Counted from the first letter of the stretch, positions 17,011 to 26,484 are shown. The stretch: DNA of 64,000 nucleotides from Flavobacterium saccharophilum (GCF_900142735.1 NZ_FRBY01000007.1:186001-250000), one strand, 5' to 3'. Made by a program: numbers and translations. Notes: generated from the sequence alone by a model not told the origin.

Positions 17011-18327
17011 ATGCGAAAAATTATTTTAAGTGTGATTCTTATCACTATTTTGGTACTGACTTTTGTATCAAATTTCATCTTATCAGACAATCCAATTCCA
17101 GCAGAAGCTGTAAAGTTTGATACCGGAGATACCGCTTGGATGATCGTTGCAACTGCGTTTGTATTGTTAATGACACCTGGTTTAGGATTTTTCTACGGAG
17201 GTATGGTAGGTAAGAAAAACGTTATCAGTACCATGCTACAAAGTTTTATGGCAATGGTAATTGTTACTATTCTATGGGTTGTTGTTGCTTTTGGTTTAGC
17301 ATTTGGTCCTACTATTGGCGGAATCATTGGAGATCCAACTTCTAATTTATTCTTTCAGGGTGTTGGTACAAGTACTGCCTGGAGTCTTGCCCCTACAATT
17401 CCTTTTATGTTATTCGCATTATTTCAAGCAAAATTTGCCATCATTACACCAGCGTTAATCACAGGTGCTTTTGCAGAGCGCGTACGTTTCTGGGCATATT
17501 TACTATTCATGGTTTTATTTATCTTATTCATATATTCACCATTAGCTCACATGACGTGGCATCCTGATGGAATTTTCTTCAAAATGGGAGTATTAGACTT
17601 CGCTGGAGGAACTGTAGTCCACATGAGTGCTGGATGGGCTGCATTGGCCGGAGCGATGTTTTTAGGAAAAAGAAAAATTCAAAAAGTGAACCCTGCCAGA
17701 ATTACTTATGTATTATTAGGAACTGGTTTATTATGGTTCGGATGGTTTGGTTTCAACGCAGGTTCTGCTTTAGGATCAAATGGTTTGGCTGTACAAGCTT
17801 TAGGAACTACAACTGTAGCTGCTGCTGCTGCTGCAATGGCATGGGTTTTCCTTGATAAAATATTAGGACACAAATTATCTGCACTTGGAGCTTGTATTGG
17901 AGCTGTTGTAGGTCTTGTTGCTATTACGCCTGCTGCTGGTTTCGTTAGCATTCCTCACGGAATTTTCATTGGAGCTTTTGCTGCTATCGTAAGTAACTTA
18001 GTAGTAAGTAAATTCCCTAAAGGAAAAATTGATGACGCTTTAGACGTGTTTGCTTGTCACGGTGTTGGTGGTATGGTAGGTATGTTGTTAACGGGAGTTT
18101 TTGCTTCAAAAGCTATTAACCCGGTAGTTGGTGACAATCAAGGTTTGATTTTCGGAACTCCAACATTGTTCATCAACCAATTAATTGCACTAGTAATCGT
18201 TTCTATCTTTGCTTTTGTAGGATCTTATATTTTATTCTTTGTTGTAAATAAAATTACTCCTCTAAGAGTTACTGAAGAAAAAGAAGAATTAGGATTAGAT
18301 ATCTCTCAACACGGCGAATACCTATAA
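17011..18327 (+). CDS. amt: Ammonium transporter
   Basis: 438 residues of the Amt/Mep/Rh family, an inner-membrane trimeric channel for ammonium uptake. An N-terminal signal-like helix is followed by GDTAWMIVATAFVLLMTPGL, FFYGGMVGKKNVISTM, and the twin pore histidines in GGTVVHMSAGWAAL and DVFACHGVGGMVGML. About eleven membrane segments follow. The cytosolic C-terminal tail (TEEKEELGLDISQHGEYL) is where a PII protein would act, but no glnK gene lies next to it. A terminator follows, then a copy of the last 28 codons. Confidence 0.95.
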   Translation: MRKIILSVILITILVLTFVSNFILSDNPIPAEAVKFDTGDTAWMIVATAFVLLMTPGLGFFYGGMVGKKNVISTMLQSFMAMVIVTILWVVVAFGLAFGPTIGGIIGDPTSNLFFQGVGTSTAWSLAPTIPFMLFALFQAKFAIITPALITGAFAERVRFWAYLLFMVLFILFIYSPLAHMTWHPDGIFFKMGVLDFAGGTVVHMSAGWAALAGAMFLGKRKIQKVNPARITYVLLGTGLLWFGWFGFNAGSALGSNGLAVQALGTTTVAAAAAAMAWVFLDKILGHKLSALGACIGAVVGLVAITPAAGFVSIPHGIFIGAFAAIVSNLVVSKFPKGKIDDALDVFACHGVGGMVGMLLTGVFASKAINPVVGDNQGLIFGTPTLFINQLIALVIVSIFAFVGSYILFFVVNKITPLRVTEEKEELGLDISQHGEYL

Positions 18328-18360
18328 GAATTTAATTCCCCCCTTTTGCCTTAATAAAAA

Positions 18361-18398
18361 AATTCCTCTAAGAGCTCACACTTAGAGGGATTTTTTAT
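18361..18398 (+). terminator. Intrinsic terminator of amt
   Basis: Stem of about 12 bp (AATTCCTCTAAG with CTTAGAGGGATT, one wobble), 8-base loop, T run. Confidence 0.85.
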
Positions 18399-18448
18399 TA
18401 AGAATATAGAGTAAAGAGCAAAGAGAATAGATTTACTCCCAATACTTC

Positions 18449-18535
18449 GTTGTAAATAAAATTACTCCTCTAAGAGTTACTGAAGAGAAAGAAGAATTAC
18501 GACTAGATATCCCTCAACATGGAGAAAACCTATAA
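18449..18535 (+). pseudogene. Remnant 3' end of a second amt gene
   Basis: This stretch aligns without gaps to 18241-18327, the last 29 codons of amt including the stop, at an offset of exactly 208 bases; similarity continues to 18545. It reads VVNKITPLRVTEEKEELRLDIPQHGENL and then a stop. Differences from amt include synonymous changes (GAA/GAG, CAC/CAT, GGC/GGA) and three replacements (G to R, S to P, Y to N). It is followed by its own, different terminator. I infer the tail of a former tandem amt paralogue whose body was deleted. Confidence 0.85.
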
Positions 18536-18567
18536 GAATTTAATTTCCGATTTGCCCAATCAATAAA

Positions 18568-18604
18568 AAAGCACTCTAGGTTTTACTTAGAGTGCTTTTT
18601 GTTT
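18568..18604 (+). terminator. Terminator behind the amt remnant
   Basis: Stem AAAGCACTCTA / TAGAGTGCTTT followed by T residues. Its stem sequence differs from the amt terminator, so the remnant is not a recent plain duplication. Confidence 0.8.
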
Positions 18605-18667
18605 TGAATTAACTTTCCCCTGAATTATTTCAGATTTTAGACTGTAGATTTTAGATTTCTAATCTAC

Positions 18668-18745
18668 ATATTCTATATTCTATATTCTATATTCTATATT
18701 CTATATTCTATATTCTATATTCTATATTCTATATTCTATATTCTA
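18668..18745. repeat. Heptanucleotide tandem repeat (about 11 copies of ATATTCT)
   Basis: An uninterrupted run of a 7-base unit (ATATTCT) fills about 78 bases between the convergent ends of amt and dsbD. It is flanked by TTTTAGATTTCTAATC-type words on the left and by CTCTTGC repeats on the right. Copy number probably varies between strains. Confidence 0.9.
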
Positions 18746-18777
18746 AAATCTTTCCTCTTGCCTCTTGCCTCTTTCTT

Positions 18778-20874
18778 CTACTTAAAATTCGAAATCCCGG
18801 TTTTCAACCAAGTCAAATATTCTTCAACATCTACATAACTAATAGTAGGTTTTGAACTGTTTAGATTCTTTCCTTCCAGATCAGTAATAACATATAAAGG
18901 CTGCGTATTTGTTTTGTATTTTGAAATCATAAAGTCAGTCCATTTATCACCAACCGTTTCAATTTTATCTCCTTTTGCGGTAACAAATTGTTCTTCTTTT
19001 GGCAGCGGGCGCTGATCATCAACAAAGAGAGAAATCAAAACAACCTCATTTTTCAAGATGGGTAAAATTCTTTCATCAGACCAAACATTGTTTTCCATCT
19101 TTCTACAGTTTACACAAGCATGACCTGTAAAATCTAACATAATTGGTTTATTAATAGACTTCGCATAAGCTAATCCATCTTCATAATCAGTAAAAATCAT
19201 TATACCATGTGGACCTAATTCTGCCCCCTCAGGCAAACCTTTTATTTCACCGGTAGTAGCTGCTCCATTACCTGAACCTCCAAATCCAAGAGGACTTTCG
19301 CTATAGGTTTGTGGAGGTGGAAACGCACTAATTAATTTCAAAGGTGCTCCCCAAAGTCCCGGTATTAAATAAATCGTAAAAGTCAACACTAATAATCCGA
19401 ATGATAATCTTCCAACTGAAATATGATTGGTCGGACTATCGTGTGGCAATGTAATTTTTCCGAAAAGATAAAATGCTAAAGTTCCAAAGATTGCAATCCA
19501 AATCGCTAAGAAAACTTCTCTTTCTAATAAATGCAATTGCAAAACCAGATCAGCATTCGATAAAAACTTGAAGGCCAAAGCCAGTTCTAAAAACCCCAAA
19601 ACCACTTTTACCGTATTCAACCAACCGCCTGATTTTGGCAAAGAATTCAACCAACCCGGGAACATTGCGAACAACATAAATGGCAATGCCATAGCAGATG
19701 AAAATCCTAACATTCCAATAACCGGAGCAATTCCACCATTTGAAGCTGCTTCAACCAATAAAGTTCCAACAATTGGTCCTGTACAAGAAAACGATACAAT
19801 TGCCAAAGCTAATGCCATGAACAATATCCCAACTATTCCTCCTCTGTCTGCCTGTTGATCTGCTTTGTTTGCCCATGAATTTGGAAGCATAATTTCAAAC
19901 GCTCCCAAAAAGGATACAGCAAATACAATTAATAAAACGAAGAATATTAAATTAAACCAAACGTTTGTAGACAAAGCATTTAAGGCATCTGCTCCAAATA
20001 TTTTTGTTACGATCAAACCTAAAATTACATAAATCGCGATAATGGCTAATCCGTAAATAACAGCATTTCGAATTCCTTTCGCTCTGCTTTTACTTTGTTT
20101 GGTAAAGAAACTTACCGTCATTGGAATCATCGGGAAAACACAAGGCGTTAATAACGCTGCGAATCCGGATATGAATGCAATGAAAAAGATAGACCACAAA
20201 CTTCTGGTTGGTGCAGGAGGCGGAATGTCATTATCTTTTGCAGCTGCAACTTCAGCTTTAGCTGTTTCTTTTTTAACTTCTTTTGTTACAGTTGATAAAG
20301 TATCAATAGCAATCCCTGTTACTTTTGTTTCATCTTTTTTAGCTTCAGAAACCGTTGCAACAGCTACCATTTTGAAAGAGGCCGGAATTGCAATAGAGAA
20401 TTTTTTACTCGAATTGATACAAACCTCTTTACAAACCTGAAAGTCAAAATCGACATCAACTGTTTTTAAATCCGGGTTTGTAATAGTAATTTCCTGTTCG
20501 ATATGTGCTTTTCCTTCAAAAAAAATTTCGTTTACACCAAAGACATCGTTAAAGGCAGTTTTTGTTTTTCCTTCTTTGGCTTTACCAACCAAATTGTAAT
20601 TTCCTTTTTGATTTTTAAACACAATTTCTAAAGGAAGGGGTCCTCCATCTGGCGTAAATTGCGAATACATATGCCAGTCTTTTTCAATAGTTCCATCAAA
20701 AATTAAAACAGCATTTGTTCCTGATTTTTTTTCAATTTTAGCCGTCCATTTTACCGGTTCTAAAATCTGAGCGTTACCTTTTGCAAGAGCAAAAATGAAA
20801 AATAACAAAAAAACGATGGTTTTATTCCAGATACTTTTTGAAGTTATCGTTTGACAGGATTGAGTAAAGTTCAT
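18778..20874 (-). CDS. dsbD: Thiol:disulfide interchange protein DsbD
   Basis: 698 residues, the standard three-part DsbD. After a signal sequence comes an N-terminal periplasmic domain with the CKEVC pair (residues of about 145-150). The eight-helix membrane domain has its two redox cysteines in LLTPCVFPMIPM and SFSCTGPIVG. The C-terminal thioredoxin-like domain has the CVNC active site in FTGHACVNCRKMENNVW (near residue 590). It carries electrons from cytosolic thioredoxin to periplasmic thiol-reducing proteins. The start overlaps the tilS stop (TAATG), so it is coupled to tilS. Confidence 0.93.
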   Translation of the reverse strand: MNFTQSCQTITSKSIWNKTIVFLLFFIFALAKGNAQILEPVKWTAKIEKKSGTNAVLIFDGTIEKDWHMYSQFTPDGGPLPLEIVFKNQKGNYNLVGKAKEGKTKTAFNDVFGVNEIFFEGKAHIEQEITITNPDLKTVDVDFDFQVCKEVCINSSKKFSIAIPASFKMVAVATVSEAKKDETKVTGIAIDTLSTVTKEVKKETAKAEVAAAKDNDIPPPAPTRSLWSIFFIAFISGFAALLTPCVFPMIPMTVSFFTKQSKSRAKGIRNAVIYGLAIIAIYVILGLIVTKIFGADALNALSTNVWFNLIFFVLLIVFAVSFLGAFEIMLPNSWANKADQQADRGGIVGILFMALALAIVSFSCTGPIVGTLLVEAASNGGIAPVIGMLGFSSAMALPFMLFAMFPGWLNSLPKSGGWLNTVKVVLGFLELALAFKFLSNADLVLQLHLLEREVFLAIWIAIFGTLAFYLFGKITLPHDSPTNHISVGRLSFGLLVLTFTIYLIPGLWGAPLKLISAFPPPQTYSESPLGFGGSGNGAATTGEIKGLPEGAELGPHGIMIFTDYEDGLAYAKSINKPIMLDFTGHACVNCRKMENNVWSDERILPILKNEVVLISLFVDDQRPLPKEEQFVTAKGDKIETVGDKWTDFMISKYKTNTQPLYVITDLEGKNLNSSKPTISYVDVEEYLTWLKTGISNFK

Positions 20875-22184
20875 TATTGTAATTCTATTTTAAGTATGTT
20901 ATTAGTGGTATTTTCTATTTTAAAACGTTCGTCCTGCCTGATTCCGACAACCCAAACAATCTGATTATCAGAACACAAAATCCATGTTTTTTCCTTTTCG
21001 ATCAGTGATAATTTTTCATCTTTAAAAAGTTTGCTGACTTTTTTAGATTTTCCATTCATTCCGAACGGATGAAAAATATCGCCTTCGTTCCATTTACGTA
21101 AAACCAAAGGAAACTGGATTTTTTCGGCGTCCACAAAGATAGCTTTATTTGAATCTAATGTTATGTGATCTACGTTACATAGCCGCAATTTTAAGGGAAA
21201 ATTAACGTCTTGATCCTCTTTATTGATGTGATATTCGTCCTTTTCATCCTCTTCTGAAATTGGACTTAATATCAAGGCATTTCTATTTTTTAGCAATCTA
21301 AATTCGGCAGAAAACACTTGTTTTCCAGATTGTCCATCAACCAAATCATAAATATCATTCCATGCCAAAAAGCCAAATTCATTTAACCATTGATACAAAT
21401 ACGATTTATAATTGGGCAATTTTTGAAGTTGATTTAAATCGAAATGAATGTCCTCACCTACTTCTTTCGCCACTTGCTGATAAATCATAATGGAAGCATC
21501 TTCAACCATTTCCTGAGATTCCTGTAAATACGATTGCGTTTTCTGGAAAGCGCTCAAAAAGTTAGGATTGATTTCTTTCAGCATCGGAACTAAATCATGG
21601 CGGATTTTATTTCGAAGATATTTATTCGATGCATTACTGCTGTCTTCACGCCATTCGATCTTATTTTCTTCAGCATATTTCAGGATTTCATCCCTTGAAA
21701 AAGGTAAAAGCGGACGAATAATTTTATCGTTTTGTTCCGGAATTCCAGTCAAACCATCCAAACCGGTTCCGCGGGTTAAATTGATAATGAAAGTTTCCAG
21801 ATTATCGTCAGCATGATGCGCTGTAAGAATATAATCGAATTTTTCATTCTCCAAAAGCTCATAAAACCAACTGTAACGCAGTTCGCGTGCCGCAACCTGA
21901 GTGGATAATTTATAGTCTTTTGCAAAAGCTTCGGTATCAAATTGAGTAGTATAAACAGGAATATTGTTCTGATCGCAATAGTTTTGAATAAAACTCTGAT
22001 CCCCAAAACTTTCTAATCCGCGTAGCTGGAAATTACAATGCAAAACCGCAATTTCAAAAGGTAATTGCTGCAGTAAATGCAACAACACCATACTATCCAA
22101 ACCTCCGCTAACTGCGAGAAATAGTTTTTTATCTTCCAGAAATGGAAACCTCGAAATGATGTGATTTTGAAATTTTGAAAACAT
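20874..22184 (-). CDS. tilS: tRNA(Ile)-lysidine synthetase
   Basis: 436 residues. The PP-loop ATP pyrophosphatase motif SGGLDS is at 26-31 (FLAVSGGLDSMVLLHLL), with HHADDNLETFIINLTRGTGLDGLTGI and RNKIRHDLVPML as TilS-specific segments. The C-terminal TilS domain includes GDIFHPFGMNGKSKKVSKLF. It converts C34 of the tRNA-Ile with CAU anticodon to lysidine and is essential in most bacteria. Upstream and co-directional is pabB, separated by 320 bases of repeats, so it may have its own promoter. Confidence 0.94.
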   Translation of the reverse strand: MFSKFQNHIISRFPFLEDKKLFLAVSGGLDSMVLLHLLQQLPFEIAVLHCNFQLRGLESFGDQSFIQNYCDQNNIPVYTTQFDTEAFAKDYKLSTQVAARELRYSWFYELLENEKFDYILTAHHADDNLETFIINLTRGTGLDGLTGIPEQNDKIIRPLLPFSRDEILKYAEENKIEWREDSSNASNKYLRNKIRHDLVPMLKEINPNFLSAFQKTQSYLQESQEMVEDASIMIYQQVAKEVGEDIHFDLNQLQKLPNYKSYLYQWLNEFGFLAWNDIYDLVDGQSGKQVFSAEFRLLKNRNALILSPISEEDEKDEYHINKEDQDVNFPLKLRLCNVDHITLDSNKAIFVDAEKIQFPLVLRKWNEGDIFHPFGMNGKSKKVSKLFKDEKLSLIEKEKTWILCSDNQIVWVVGIRQDERFKIENTTNNILKIELQ

Positions 22185-22237
22185 TTGATAAATGTAAAGA
22201 ATTAAATTCGATCAATTTTTAAATGAAATGTTAAGCG

Positions 22238-22500
22238 TGTGTTTTTTTGCCACGAATTCACGAATTATCCTTTGAATATGTGGCTATATTTTTTTTGCCA
22301 CAAATTCCACAAATTTTCACTAATTATTTCACGCAGATTTAAAAAGATTTAAGCGGATTTATTTTAATAAAATCTATTCAACTTTTTTTAATCATTTTAA
22401 TCCATAAATCTGTGGGCAATATTTTTCATCTAATAATAATTCGTGAAATTGAATTAGTTAAAAAAAAATTAGTGCCAATTCGTGAAATTCGTGGCAAACC
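22238..22500. repeat. Large imperfect palindrome of the GCCACGAATT family
   Basis: Starts GCCACGAATTCACGAATTATCC and ends GAAATTCGTGGC, with the inner words CACAAATTTTCACTAATT and ACGCAGATTTAAAAAGATTT. It fills the tilS-pabB gap and contains no gene. Confidence 0.65.
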
Positions 22501-22504
22501 TTTT

Positions 22505-23791
22505 TTATCGCAAAACCTCATGCATTGCCTTTGCCTTCAATAGACATTCTTCGTATTCTTTTTCAGGATCAGATTGTGCTGTAATGGCGCTTCCTACTGA
22601 AAAAGAAACGTATTCATTTTCCTGATTGTACAAAATACTTCTGATCACGACATTAAAATCAAAATCACCTTCTGGCGTAAAATAACCAACTGCTCCACTG
22701 TATAAACCACGTTTGGTTTCTTCCAGATTTTCTATAATTTTCATTACTGAGATTTTCGGAGCTCCCGTCATACTTCCCATTGGGAAAGTCGTTTTCAAAA
22801 CATCGACCGGAGCATATTGAGAATCTAGCTTTGAAGTTATCGTCGAAATCATTTGATGCACCTGTAGAAACGAATAGATCTTGCAAAGCTCTGCAACTTC
22901 TACAGAACCTTTTTGTGCAGTATGCGACAAATCATTTCTGACCAAATCGGTAATCATGATGTTCTCGGCTCTTTCTTTTGAATCTGATTCTAAGAATTGC
23001 TTTGACTTTTCATCTTCAATCTGATTCGAAGAGCGCTTTGAAGTTCCTTTTATCGGCTGCGAAATAATAGTTTCTCCCTCCTTTTTCAGATAACGTTCTG
23101 GTGAAGCCGAAAGTAAATATTGTTTGTGATTTTTAAAGAAAACCGAAAACGGTGCCTTCGAAATTTCATTTAATTTTAAAAATTTTTCCAACGGATTGAT
23201 AATGGCATTTTCTGCATAAAATTCCATACAGAAATTCGCTTCATACATATCTCCAATGTGAATATGATGAAGCATTTCATTTACTTTTTCAATATAAGAT
23301 TCTTTAGAAATACGCTGTTCAATCTTTAAAGCTGCCGCACTTTCGACTTTCCACTTTTGACTTTCGACTATCTCATTAAAATCCTCTTCAACCTCATCAT
23401 CGCAAAGCAATAAATATCTGATTTCAAGTTGATTTCCTTTTAATAAAAATATTTTTTTGGGCTGAAAGAAAAACAAATCCGGAAAATTTAATCCGTCAAA
23501 ATTAGCCGTTTTCAACTCTTCAACATCATTTTTTAAATCATACGTCAAATAACCAAAAAGCCAGTCTTTAGTGGTTTGCTGATATTGTTTTAAATCGTCA
23601 AAAGCATTTTGGAAATCGGTTTTTAAAGAGGTAAAAGCATCTACCGCCAGTACGCAATCAAAATTGGAATATTGTTGCGTATGCGAATTACTGTCTAAAT
23701 AAACAACCTCACGAAATTGCTGTGACCAAGTTAGAAGCTGCTGTTTAAACTGCTCTGGATTTGAAATAGGTTTATGAATGGAAACTCTCAA
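22505..23791 (-). CDS. pabB: Aminodeoxychorismate synthase component I
   Basis: About 428 residues from a TTG at 23791 (MRVSIHKPISN). No ATG occurs near the N-terminus, and the upstream TTG at 23815 lies inside the -7 box. The chorismate-binding domain shows QPIKGTSKR, where the Lys of PIKGT is characteristic of PabB and forms a covalent intermediate. It also has DLVRNDLS, TTFPMGSMTGAPKI and GAVGYF. It makes 4-amino-4-deoxychorismate for folate together with a glutamine amidotransferase that is not in this window. Anthranilate synthase TrpE is related but has PIAGT. Confidence 0.9.
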   Translation of the reverse strand: MRVSIHKPISNPEQFKQQLLTWSQQFREVVYLDSNSHTQQYSNFDCVLAVDAFTSLKTDFQNAFDDLKQYQQTTKDWLFGYLTYDLKNDVEELKTANFDGLNFPDLFFFQPKKIFLLKGNQLEIRYLLLCDDEVEEDFNEIVESQKWKVESAAALKIEQRISKESYIEKVNEMLHHIHIGDMYEANFCMEFYAENAIINPLEKFLKLNEISKAPFSVFFKNHKQYLLSASPERYLKKEGETIISQPIKGTSKRSSNQIEDEKSKQFLESDSKERAENIMITDLVRNDLSHTAQKGSVEVAELCKIYSFLQVHQMISTITSKLDSQYAPVDVLKTTFPMGSMTGAPKISVMKIIENLEETKRGLYSGAVGYFTPEGDFDFNVVIRSILYNQENEYVSFSVGSAITAQSDPEKEYEECLLKAKAMHEVLR

Positions 23792-23812
23792 AAAAGTATA
23801 AATTTTAGACTT

Positions 23813-23840
23813 CAAAATTACGACAAAAAAAATCCTTCAA
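23813..23840 (-). promoter_or_regulatory. Promoter of pabB
   Basis: On the minus strand TTG (23840-23838), 17 bases, then TAATTTTG (23820-23813). It places transcription start inside the frame, supporting the TTG at 23791 as the translation start. Confidence 0.55.
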
Positions 23841-24010
23841 TAAAGTAATCCTCAAAAATTATTGGCACACTTTTTAGTATATCGAATTAGTGCTAATTAT
23901 TAAAACTTTTCTTGCCATTTGATTAAAAAATTACTCGCGCTTTTATTACGTACAAAATCCTGTTTACATCGTGTAAATAGTCTATTTATTAATCAAATTT
24001 TATAACCTTT

Positions 24011-24907
24011 ATGAAAACAATTGAACAATTAGGTTTGACTACCTTGGTGATTATCGCATTACTATTTTCTTGTAAAAAAGCAGATTCTACGGCTACGGCA
24101 GATGTTGCAAATTATGAATCTACGGCAGACAGCACGGCTGTTTCGTCATCGGCTGCGGTCGAGAAAAAAGACAGCAAACAGAAATTTATTCGAACAGCTG
24201 ATATCAAGTTCAAGGTTAAAAACGTCGTCAAATCTACTTATGCAATTGAAAACGCCGTAGCAAAATTTGGAGGCTTTGTTACGTACACCAACCTGCAAAG
24301 CAATATTCATGATCAGATTAAAACTAAAATAAGCCAGGACAGTACGCTGGAGACTACCAAATTTTCAGTAGAAAATAATATTACAATCCGTGTTCCCAAC
24401 ACCCAGCTTGATACTGTAATTAAAAGTATTGCCAGACAAATCGACTTCCTGGATTTCAGAGTGATCAAAGCCGATGATGTTTCTTTGAAGCTATTAGCCA
24501 ATCAGCTTTCACAAAAAAGAAGTTCTACAAATGAAAAAAGAGTTGAAAAAGCAATCGATACTAAAGGCAAAAAAATAAATGATATTATGGAAGCTGAAAA
24601 TGCTTTAGCCAACCAAAAAGAAGCGAATGATAGCAAAACTATTGATCATTTATCGATGCAGGATCAAATTAATTTCAGCACCGTTACTTTACAGCTTTAT
24701 CAAAACGAAACCATTAAACAGGAAATAACCGCAGGCGAAAAAGATTCTGCTTATTACAAACCTAATTTAGGAATTCAAATTATTGATTCTCTAAAAAACG
24801 GCTGGTATATTCTTCAGGCAATATTAGTGTTCTTTATAAATCTGTGGCCTTTTATATTACTGACTTTAGGTGGATTTTTTCTTTATAAAAGATACATTAA
24901 GAAATAA
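24011..24907 (+). CDS. DUF4349-type membrane lipoprotein
   Basis: 298 residues with a lipobox (IALLFSCKKA, Cys near 21), a low-complexity Ser/Thr/Ala linker, and the DUF4349 core. That core includes FIRTADIKFKVKNVVKSTYAIE, FGGFVTYTNLQS, VRVPN-like IRVPNTQLDTVIKSI and a coiled-coil region around residues 160-215. It ends in one transmembrane helix (WYILQAILVFFINLWPFILL) and basic residues KRYIKK. The role of this family is unknown. It is monocistronic. Confidence 0.85.
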   Translation: MKTIEQLGLTTLVIIALLFSCKKADSTATADVANYESTADSTAVSSSAAVEKKDSKQKFIRTADIKFKVKNVVKSTYAIENAVAKFGGFVTYTNLQSNIHDQIKTKISQDSTLETTKFSVENNITIRVPNTQLDTVIKSIARQIDFLDFRVIKADDVSLKLLANQLSQKRSSTNEKRVEKAIDTKGKKINDIMEAENALANQKEANDSKTIDHLSMQDQINFSTVTLQLYQNETIKQEITAGEKDSAYYKPNLGIQIIDSLKNGWYILQAILVFFINLWPFILLTLGGFFLYKRYIKK

Positions 24908-24950
24908 GAAAAGTGTTAATAAAATAGCAATATCGTAATGAAAAAATCGT

Positions 24951-24958
24951 TATATTTG
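24951..24958 (+). promoter_or_regulatory. -7 element upstream of the DoxX gene
   Basis: TATATTTG, a perfect TAnnTTTG match, about 160 bases before the DoxX start, which would leave a long leader. No good -33 is seen. Confidence 0.35.
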
Positions 24959-25117
24959 ATATAGCATTCAATTAATCCCAAAATAGAATTGTTTTGCTTA
25001 CAAAATCCTCAATAAAATGATCTTTAAAATAGAATTTCATTTTTGACAAGGACATTCAATATATACGATTTCCAGCAGATAATTATATTTTTTAACCTCT
25101 TAAAAATCCTAAGTATT

Positions 25118-25492
25118 ATGAAAATTGCTACAATTATTGTCCGTGTGTTAATTGGTCTTTTGCTGCTTTTTGCTTCGATCAGTTATTTTTTCCACCTAAT
25201 GCCTGAACCAGAAACTACAGGAAATTTCAAAGCCTTTAATGTAGGTTTAATGGCTTCGACGTATTTAATGCCTTTAGCTAAATCAATCGAACTACTTTGC
25301 GGAATTGCATTTGTAACAGGACGTTATGTAACATTGGCTAATATTTTGATCTTACCCATTACGGTAAACATTTTGTTTATTAATTATTTCTTAGCTCCGG
25401 AAGGTTTGCCAATTGCGGCATTATTATTCCTGGCTAACTTATTCTTAATTTACAGATATTGGGATAATTACAAAAGTGTTTTTAAAGCATAA
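25118..25492 (+). CDS. DoxX-like small membrane protein
   Basis: 124 residues from the ATG at 25118. The frame is open upstream to 25043 but begins there with a TTG and has no hydrophobic continuity. Four membrane segments: IIVRVLIGLLLLFASISYFF, TYLMPLAKSIELLCGIAFV, LANILILPITVNILFINYFL and a C-terminal helix. The RxLxGxLxxxxG start and the E in the second helix match DoxX/DUF417-like proteins. Function is not established. Confidence 0.75.
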   Translation: MKIATIIVRVLIGLLLLFASISYFFHLMPEPETTGNFKAFNVGLMASTYLMPLAKSIELLCGIAFVTGRYVTLANILILPITVNILFINYFLAPEGLPIAALLFLANLFLIYRYWDNYKSVFKA

Positions 25493-25517
25493 ATTTCACC
25501 TTACAACTTTAAATAAC

Positions 25518-25548
25518 AAACCCGACAAATTTAGAACTTGTCGGGTTT
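25518..25548 (+). terminator. Terminator after the DoxX gene
   Basis: Perfect 10-bp stem AACCCGACAA / TTGTCGGGTT with a 9-base loop; only a weak T tract follows. Confidence 0.7.
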
Positions 25549-25559
25549 GCTATTTATTG

Positions 25560-25935
25560 GCCGGTCCACGATAAATGCTGTGGAAAAATATAAAGAATGT
25601 ATTGAATAATTATTTTTTACTACGGAGATCACTAAGATTTTTATCTTTTGAATGCTGTAGAAAACACAGAGTTCACAAAGCTAGATCAATACAAAGTTCT
25701 GAACTTTAACTTTTTATAAAAGCTAAGAATAAAATTTAGTGTTTTCTGTGGTATTTTTGTACTTTATCACAGGTTTTGGTTTGCTTAAACGCAATGTTAG
25801 CAAAGGATTTACCCAAGGCCCACAAAGGTTAATTACATATAGCTTTGCGAACTTATTAAAGATCCTGTAAACACAGCAGAAAAAAACTTTGCGCGCTTTG
25901 CGGTAATTTTTTTTGCTGCTCCACAGGTTTTCATG
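25560..25935. repeat. Degenerate dispersed repeats, no gene seen
   Basis: Contains fragments such as ACTACGGAGATCACTAAGAT, ACAGAGTTCACAAAGCTA, CCCACAAAGGTTAA and TTTGCGCGCTTTGCGG. These are variants of the ACTAAG/CACAAAG mosaic seen in other gaps. No coding potential was recognised on either strand. Confidence 0.5.
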
Positions 25936-25941
25936 TTGGTC

Positions 25942-26484
25942 TTAATTGGCTTTATTATGTTCGACCCAAACGAGATCTGTAACATTATAGCCAATTTCCT
26001 GTGCTTTGATAAGATAATCTGCTTTTACACTTTCAGGAATAGTCGTTTCTCTGGAAAGAATCCACATGTATTTTAAACTTTCTCCCGCTACAAGTGCGTA
26101 TTTATAATCCGGATCAACGGCAATTACGTTATAACCGGAATAAAAAGGACCAAAAAACGAGACCTTAAGCATACCAACATTGTCCTTTTTGACGAATTTG
26201 GCTTTCCCGATGCTTTCTTCCCATTTGTCTTTTTTGACATTATAGCCCCTGTTATCAACTTTAATCGTGCCATCATCCTTAAGAGAATATTCAGCCGTTA
26301 CGTTGTTTAAATTTTTCTCCCATTTATAATCTAATCTTGCAATTTCAAACCATTTTCCAAGATACTTTGCTTTGTCAAAATTAGTGACTGCAACCGCTTT
26401 TTTTGGAATAGTTGATTTACACGAAGTAAGTACAAATGCAATTCCTGCTCCTATTAGAATTGGAGCTATATATTTACTTTTCAT
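25942..26484 (-). CDS. blc: Blc-type outer-membrane lipocalin
   Basis: 180 residues with a lipoprotein signal (IGAGIAFVLTSCKS). The lipocalin motif is FDKAKYLGKWFEIARLDYKWEKNLNNV (GxW signature), followed by the bacterial lipocalin segments AKFVKKDNVGMLKVSFFGPF, GYNVIAVDPDYKYALVAG and MWILSRE. Bacterial Blc proteins bind lysophospholipids or fatty acids at the outer membrane and are linked to envelope stress. Monocistronic; on the minus strand a -7-like TATCTTTA lies about 25 bases upstream. Confidence 0.9.
   Translation of the reverse strand: MKSKYIAPILIGAGIAFVLTSCKSTIPKKAVAVTNFDKAKYLGKWFEIARLDYKWEKNLNNVTAEYSLKDDGTIKVDNRGYNVKKDKWEESIGKAKFVKKDNVGMLKVSFFGPFYSGYNVIAVDPDYKYALVAGESLKYMWILSRETTIPESVKADYLIKAQEIGYNVTDLVWVEHNKAN

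Noticed and set aside
18668..18745. Heptamer array as a CRISPR or replication iteron cluster
   Set aside because: The unit is 7 bases with no spacers, and neither dnaA nor rep genes nor DnaA boxes lie nearby.
22505..23791. Assignment of the chorismate enzyme as anthranilate synthase TrpE
   Set aside because: The motif is PIKGT (PabB) rather than PIAGT (TrpE), and no trp genes are adjacent.
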